Source of the DNA: Epiperipatus broadwayi | Lineage: Eukaryota; Onychophora; Udeonychophora; Euonychophora; Peripatidae | Direction: 5' to 3' | NCBI GenBank assembly: GCA_028023455.1 | Contig: JAQFVV010006203.1 | Location: forward strand, 7,160,821 to 7,224,820 | Length of the DNA: 64,000 nt | Part shown: one piece after another, positions 1 to 64,000 of the stretch | Position numbering within the stretch: position 1 is the stretch's first letter | How the letters are laid out: the number at the start of each line of letters is the position of its first letter | Notes under the pieces: generated by a model | What the model saw: only the letters and a program-made list of their open reading frames with translations | Database searches by the model: none | What the model was told of the DNA's origin: nothing | Made by a program: the position numbers and the translations under genes

Positions 1-499
1 AAATATAAAGGTAAACTGAATAATATTGTGATGAATGGTAACAAAGTTTTTAAGTCAAAAAAGATAGGATAGAGATTTGTCATTGAATAAAAATGAGAAA
101 ATATAATTTACTAATCAAATTATGAAAAGAAAAAAAAATGCAGATGAAAACTCCTTACTAATATCAAAGGATAGCATAAAAATTAAGACATGAAAAATAC
201 TGGAGAATAGCTGAACATAGTTGCAATAATGATGAACTGTGATTAAACACATCAAATAAATATTAAATCCCCTAATAGATTAAAAAAAGTGAAGAAAAAA
301 AAAAACTAATCACAAAGCATCCGGTAAAATAAGAACTATAAACAGAGATAACAAACTTTTTACATGAAACTATAAAAGTAAAAGATTGTTTTGTGCTCAA
401 AACAAATATTGCACAATCTTATTAATAAAAGAGTGAGATCAGAAGTAAATAAGGAAATAGAATGTTTTTCTGAAGGTTTGTGATGATGATGTTTTAGTT

Positions 500-850
500 G
501 TACTTATAGATTGGACTATTCCCATCATCTAATAAGAGTATTGAATGTCTTTAGAAAAATTTAACTTTATTTAAATATATTCAACTGTCAGCAATAGCAC
601 ACAGGTTAGTATATGCACAACATTTCAAGAGGTAGTATTTCCCCCTTTTCTTCAGGTGTTACTGGCCTGACTAGTGGTACTAGCATGGGAATTAAACCTG
701 GGCCCTTAGATTCTTGATTATTGAATTTTTAAGATAATGCTCCAACCAACTAACAGTTGAATATATTTGGAATATTTAAATAAAGTTAAATTTTTCTAAA
801 GACATTCAATACTCATATTAGATGATGGAAATAATCCAATATATAAATAC
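500..850. repeat. Foldback/MITE-like inverted repeat, family A
   Basis: Left arm about 500-588 and right arm about 755-850 are near reverse complements. For example TTGAATGTCTTTAGAAAAAT on the left matches the complement of the stretch around 800-820 on the right. The interior (about 590-750) is GC-richer, with CTTCAGGTGTTACTGGCCTG. A second, longer copy lies at about 11390-11925. No transposase is present, so it would be non-autonomous. Confidence 0.8.
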
Positions 851-1388
851 AAAGGAAATAGAATAAATTATTTCATCATTTTTTGAAACTGATCTGAGCT
901 TGGCAGTATTTTTGTTTGTAAAACTAAATGATGCACTTCAAGATTTGAAAAGTATATTATCGGCATCTAAAGTATGCAGAATTGAATTATTTTACTTAGC
1001 ATTGCTTCTGATAGTTTTATTCTGAGTTTAATGAACAAAAAGGAGTTAACAGTTTTTATTGTCTAAAGCTGATTTGATAATACAGCCTCTACATTGCATA
1101 TTTCCTGTTTGAATCTGTATATCTATTGATTACAATATTAAAATGTAAAGAGTGAGACTTCTGAATTTAAATAAATGTAAAGTAAATAAATTTAAAGAAT
1201 CCACTTTGTTTGTCTATGGTCACATAATGATTACTACTTATAGCAATAGATGACTGTGTTAGATATAAAGGGAGTGGATGTCAGATATCTCTTTCTCAGA
1301 CCATTCCAATGCAGGAAAAGTAGTAATAAAAATGGAAACAGCAACAACAAAAAAGATTGTAATTGAATTATCTTTCATTATTGATCAA

Positions 1389-1485
1389 GCGTTGGTGGCC
1401 TAGCGGTTAGTGTAGCTGCCTTTCAAGCAGCCGGCCCGGGTTCGCTTCCTGGTCAACGCTTTGACATAAAAAATTAAAAAAAAAT
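1389..1485 (+). mobile_element. tRNA-derived SINE (Glu-like head)
   Basis: Positions 1389-1459 fold as a 71-nt tRNA-like unit. The acceptor stem pairs GCGTTG with CAACGC, the anticodon stem is GCTGC/GCAGC around loop CTTTCAA (anticodon TTC), and the T-arm CCGGG/CCTGG encloses TTCGCTT. The A box region TGGCCTAGCGGTTAGTG and B box GGTTCGCTTCC are pol III promoter-like. The D stem does not pair well, and the unit is followed by TTTGACATAAAA and an A-rich tail shared in form with other copies in this window. That points to a SINE rather than a working tRNA gene. Confidence 0.75.
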
Positions 1486-2280
1486 AGGTTGTTTATATGT
1501 TTTATGTACTATAATGTTAGTCACATTGCATTTAATTGTGAAATAGGCAGCTTTATTATTTATCAAGATTTAGGTAGATTGAGATATTATTATTTTGAAG
1601 AAAATACAGATTAATACTGTCTTCATTTATGGAATGATGTAATAAACTTTTAAAAGTTCAATCCTAATTGAACCAGAAGTCCAAGCATTCAGTATTGATA
1701 TTAATATTATTGACACTGAAGTCATATGCTAAATGTTGTGCTGAATTCAAATCATAATGGAGTTGATGATTTAATTTTAAAAATCTCAAAATTTGTATAT
1801 ATATAAGATATGAATTATACTGTCACAAATATCAGTTTGAATCCTAAGGCTAAACCAATAAGAGGAGTACATTTAATGGAATATTATTAACAAGTCATCA
1901 ACTACTGAATGACTAAAATGAAGTTATCAAAACTTAGAAGCTGGTAATTAGTCATTTTAATTTTTCTGTATTGCTATGTTCACGAGTGCTGCTCTAAATA
2001 TCTGGTAAGATGATTGGCTACTTAAACCATCAGTTTAATGGCATTGATGTCTTTATGGAGTCCAAGTTAAATTTCAATATGCTTGCATAAATTACTGATA
2101 ATATAATCAAAAATATTATTACGCTGTAGAAGTATAACAGAGAGAGTCATGAACTTGATTAACTCTGAATTAGATGTCACATAACTTCATATGCTAATCA
2201 TAATATAAATCACAATTTTCTCTATTTATTTTTGGATTATTCTAAATTATTTAATTGTAGCATATTTTGAAACATAGGAA

Positions 2281-2480
2281 ATGACATCAAATCTGTTATT
2301 TGTAGATTCAATAGAAAATATTATAAAAATTGAATAATCTTATTGCATTTGGGGATTTAATATTATTTTAATCATGTCGAGCCTAATAAAAATGAATATT
2401 AAATCATCAAATGCAATCAGATTATTCAATTTTTAAAATATTTTCTATTGAATACTACAAATAACAGATGTGATGACATT
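2281..2480. repeat. Miniature inverted-repeat element
   Basis: Arms of about 82 bp (2281-2362 and about 2396-2480) are nearly perfect reverse complements around a spacer of about 33 bp. ATGACATCAAATCTGTTATT on the left mirrors AATAACAGATGTGATGACAT on the right. There is no coding capacity. It could be a MITE or a local inverted duplication; terminal duplications were not resolved. Confidence 0.8.
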
Positions 2481-3239
2481 TTTATTTTTTTTGAATGGCA
2501 TATGAAAGATCTATTTTTGAAGATATTTATTTGGTTAGTTTATTGTGATTGGATGTTTCAAGGAAAATGTCTCTTTGGTATTCTGTTTTATTTCTAATAG
2601 AACTAAAAGAAATCTTAAATGCATTCTTAGACAGTGGTAGACTCTGAAATTCAAAGTCCATAGATCATATACTCTTGTCATTTATGAACTTCCAAACAAT
2701 AAAGTATTTGCTTATTTTTTTAAGTTTAGTATTAAAAACAATATAGAATAATTATGATCCCTAATCCCTATAATATATTGTTTAACAAAATCTAAATATT
2801 CATTGTTATATGCCTTTATGATATTCATCAGAGTTTTAATAGTGAATGGTTGATTTTCCCTCTCATGGTGTTTGATAAGCGATATGCTTAAAAGAAATAT
2901 ATAATCAAAATTTCAAAATGAATTGTGTAAACAAAGATAATATACCTATGTGCATGCATTATAACATATGGAGATTAAAAGTTTTTAGATGCCATTTTAT
3001 GAATGGGTAGTAGTGTAAGTGAAATCTTTGTGATGAAATATAGTTCTTTTTGAAGATGTTAAATATTGTTTTAATTAGAATGTTGATTTGGGTTAACAAT
3101 ATTAAAAAATTATAATATCAAAAATTGATGTATTTTTCTGTAATCAACTGTATGCTAAATATGAATTTAATGTATATAATATTATTTTAATTTTTTTATT
3201 CTTACAAATGAACTTTTTCTTCTGTTAAATGAGGTTTTA

Positions 3240-3420
3240 AATAGAGGGTTTGAATTCAGGACTTTTCAGTCTATACATGCTCCATTTCTTCTCAAACTAC
3301 TGATATACATGACTACACACATCTGAAAAAGATATATGATCCCCAACTAGCATTCATCAGTTTGAGCCAGATCATAATCTCTCACCCATATATTCAATCA
3401 GTGCTCAGTTTATATTGAGT
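3240..3420. repeat. Dispersed repeat fragment, family B
   Basis: The segment shares ordered motifs with 56500-56650: a TTTGAA start, ACATGACYACACA, then a GCAYTCATCAGTTK block followed by CCAGATCA. It is diverged and of unknown class. The similarity was judged by eye only. Confidence 0.5.
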
Positions 3421-3922
3421 TAGAAATTCCTCAAATTTTAATGGAAAGACTTCAATCTTCTCACCCTCCCAACTATTCAACCATCCATTTCACTGAAAAA
3501 ACAATGATGGAATGCCCAAAGCCCTTATTGGATTTAATATTGTAGTCATACCCATGTAGACATTATATCAATCTAACACCTCTTATTATCGTACCACATA
3601 TCCATATGTATTAATAGGAAAGGGATAGGCTGAACTTATACTAAGATATAATCTATTTCCCAATCAATATGTAATTCTAAGGCAGTATGTAATTTATTTA
3701 TACTGAATAAATGAAATAATATAACTTTAAAATTAAGGTAATTATAACAAATTGGGTTCAGAAGTTGGAAAACAATGACAAACTATCATCAATGATGATC
3801 AAGTGAAATATGGCTTGGCCATAGTTTTTTGTATCTGGATATGGATTATACTTCAATCAGAAACTAATAAAACTGTATATATGCTTAACCACAACAAATA
3901 AATTCTAACAATATTCATTTAG

Positions 3923-61584
<57,662 letters not shown>

Positions 61585-64000
61585 GTAACAATACTACTTT
61601 AATTAAATGAATGTTTATATATAGTTACAAAATTTTTAAATTATTTTGTTTTATTATATTTTAAGTAAGCAAATTTTGAACATACTTGTTGGAATTTATT
61701 CATACTGAATATCTATTAGCAATTCTTAGGAAAATATTATGTATTAAATGAAATAAGTCTGCTGTTATAAAGGCTCGAAAAAACACATAGTTATTTTATT
61801 TTATAAATTTTTGTAAGATATTCCCGGATCTGTTCAAAATTTGTGCATAGAAATGACTATTGGCATGAGGCCCTCACAATGATTAATCCTGTACCAACCT
61901 AAGAGATTGAAAAATAGACTTTAGATATCAAACTAAATTTTGTTTAAAATTTAATTTAGCAAGAAACAGAATTTTATAAGTAGTCAAGAATAGATTTTTT
62001 TTCTAAGGTACATTATTATCTGCAATTGTAATTGATTTATTCTGTTTTTTTTAATTCAGCGTATATATATGTATGACATGTGGTTAAGGCTTTCTTCATA
62101 ACTAATCATAATCCAGGAAATTGCAGATTTTAAAATTAAACTCATTGTAACCAATTGCTACTCACTACAAACAAATATGTCTGCAGAATTCATTATTTTT
62201 CCAAATTCATAAATGGAAATTAAATTTTTGCAGTACTTGTATCTAGCGATTTACAGCAAAGAAAGACATCTTTATTTAAAAGCGAGTTTCATCATCTGAT
62301 ATGAAATTCTCATTTAAAAATGAAATTGTGTAAACATTTAACTATTTCAAAAAATGCACAGTGAAATACATTTTCGTAATAGTTTTATGTGAGAAAGAAG
62401 AAGGCCTGAGGAAATTACTTGTTAATGTACTAAATTGACAGCTATTTAGCTATTATATTTTTATTACACAGAAGCTCCCAGAAATAATACTATAAATTCA
62501 TCATTTATTCATGAGAATATTAGAATTAACACACACATATATATATATTTAATGTTTTCATAGTTGTATGTATGATGTAAACAAAGTAGTTTTGGGGTTA
62601 AACCACGTGTTATTTTTTGCTACACAGTTTAAACCAAAAACTACTTTATTTATATATACTAAATTAGTTTTTGGTCTTTATAGTTTTAACTATGGCACTA
62701 ACTAATAAATTACAAAATTATTTTTTATCTGCCCTGTATGATTTAGTGCTAATGTTCTTGGAAAACTAAAAATTACTGCATCAAACCTCAACTAGTCACT
62801 TTCAATACTAAAATGTCACATGACCTCTTGAATAATTAACCATTTGATTATTTTGTTTTAATTATGATTAGTTGTTCTTAACAGCAAAAAAAAAAAAAAA
62901 AAATATCTAAATATTAATTTGATTCTTTTTTAAAGTCAGAAGCACTAATATGAATCAACAACTAAATATTATTTTTTTGAATTGAAAAAATGCTTTTAGG
63001 ATTGTACTTTTTTATTTTATTTAATACTTTATATTATTTAAAGTCTCTCTTGTAGTAAAAAAAAAAAAATTTCATATATACTCAGTGAAATGTGTATATG
63101 AATTTATTTCTTCAATATTTTACAATAGATTAGAAATTGTAGATAATTTGAATTTCTGTTATTGCACAAAAGATTTCTGTCAGTATTTATGAAAGGGCCG
63201 CATGGGTAATGATTAAAATATTTCTTTACTATGTCAGCATTCTGGGAATTGACTCATGGTCTGATGAATCTTTGAAAAAGTTGTTCCATATTTAACCTAG
63301 CTAATTAATTAGTTAGACTCAGTAAATGGATATTGTGCTATTATTAGCTAGGCAATGAAGATTTCCATGTGGATTAATTAAATGATAGTACAATTGTTAT
63401 ATGGCATGATTTTTATCACCAATGGTGAAAATATTGTATCATGATTATTTTGTTTTATTTTAGTAACTAAAATCAGGCAAAAAATAGATTGATCATGTAT
63501 TCTACAATCAATATACTGCTTATTATGCCATGAAGGACCTCTTGTCCTCTTTCTAATAAAGTATCATTTTCCAAGTCCATAAAGCTTAATTATTTGAAAT
63601 TTATTTTTTATAAAATTCTTTCTAACTTTGCAAGAATTTTGGACAAGGTTTGACAAAAAAGGATCAATTAGAAAGACAAAATATATGATGGAAACATGTA
63701 TTCCATGAGAATAAGAATCATTTATTTATATATATTCATTAAAATTATAATATAGTATTTTTGTTTTACTGTTGATATGTAATCATTAATCAATTGTTTT
63801 ATATATTTCTAATGTAGTACTATTTTTACAATTTTGACTCATTATCGATCCACTGCAGAATGAAAGTTTTTCAAAATTTAATTAGATTTTCATAATCCAT
63901 AACCTCTCTTTTACATGTTAATCAGAAAACTTCCTTCATCCATCTCACATGTAATATCTTTTTAGATATTTTTTTTTTACAATTTCTTGGGATATATTTA
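61585..64000 (+). other. Start of intron after last visible CPD exon
   Basis: A/T-rich sequence without a supported exon. Holds a short inverted repeat near 62580-62645 (AAACAAAGTAGTTTTGGGGTT against AACCAAAAACTACTTTATTT) and an antisense LINE fragment at the right edge. Confidence 0.75.
63825..64000 (-). mobile_element. RTE-like LINE 3' fragment (antisense), cut by window end
   Basis: CCATAACCTCTCTTTTACAT, TTCATCCATCTCACATG and TTTACAATTTCTTGG follow the same order as the better copy at 46330-46450. Heavily mutated. Confidence 0.55.

Noticed and set aside
1389-1459. Functional tRNA-Glu (TTC) gene
   Set aside because: The acceptor, anticodon and T stems pair, but the D stem does not, and the unit carries a SINE-type TGACATAAAA tail with poly-A.
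61585-64000. Next CPD exon (end of transthyretin-like domain or membrane helix)
   Set aside because: No acceptor followed by an in-phase GY-type segment or hydrophobic helix could be found in the right phase.

Overview
This is a very AT-rich stretch of an animal nuclear genome, almost certainly an invertebrate. One large protein-coding gene runs left to right through the whole window in eleven short exons (92 to 377 bp) separated by introns of 1.9 to 8.0 kb. All ten complete introns have GT...AG ends, and the reading phase carries over correctly at every junction. I cannot name the lineage from this sequence: the low GC, long introns, tRNA-headed SINEs, RTE-like LINE debris and Charlie-type hAT transposon fit several invertebrate groups.

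The gene is carboxypeptidase D (CPD; Drosophila homologue silver), a metallocarboxypeptidase of the secretory pathway with repeated domains. The exons cover about 672 codons. They encode most of catalytic domain II (zinc ligands, substrate-binding residues and catalytic region present), its transthyretin-like domain, then a domain III that has lost the zinc-binding HxxE pair and most other catalytic residues, and part of that domain's transthyretin-like tail. The signal peptide, domain I and the start of domain II lie upstream of the window. The transmembrane segment and cytosolic tail lie downstream.

The introns, about 97% of the window, are full of decayed mobile DNA. Region by region: 1-4 kb, foldback elements and a tRNA-derived SINE; 7-9 kb, a large foldback repeat and LINE debris; 13-16 kb, three foldbacks, including a roughly 1.07-kb palindrome whose arms are each tandem dimers; 19-20 kb, a C-poor minisatellite-like tract; 20.8-23.9 kb, a 3.1-kb hAT transposon with intact terminal repeats and a perfect 8-bp target duplication but a frame-broken transposase; 28-29 and 42-43 kb, two copies of an unnamed dispersed repeat; 33-34 kb, a direct repeat of about 510-bp period; 35 kb, a degenerate minisatellite; 47.7-48.7 kb, a GC-richer block I cannot identify; 50-55.6 kb, two minus-strand copies of one non-LTR retrotransposon; 56-58.6 kb, a perfect palindrome and a miniature inverted-repeat element. 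No second host gene, rRNA, functional tRNA, CRISPR array or bacterial-type operon was found, and nothing that looks like a new multi-gene system.
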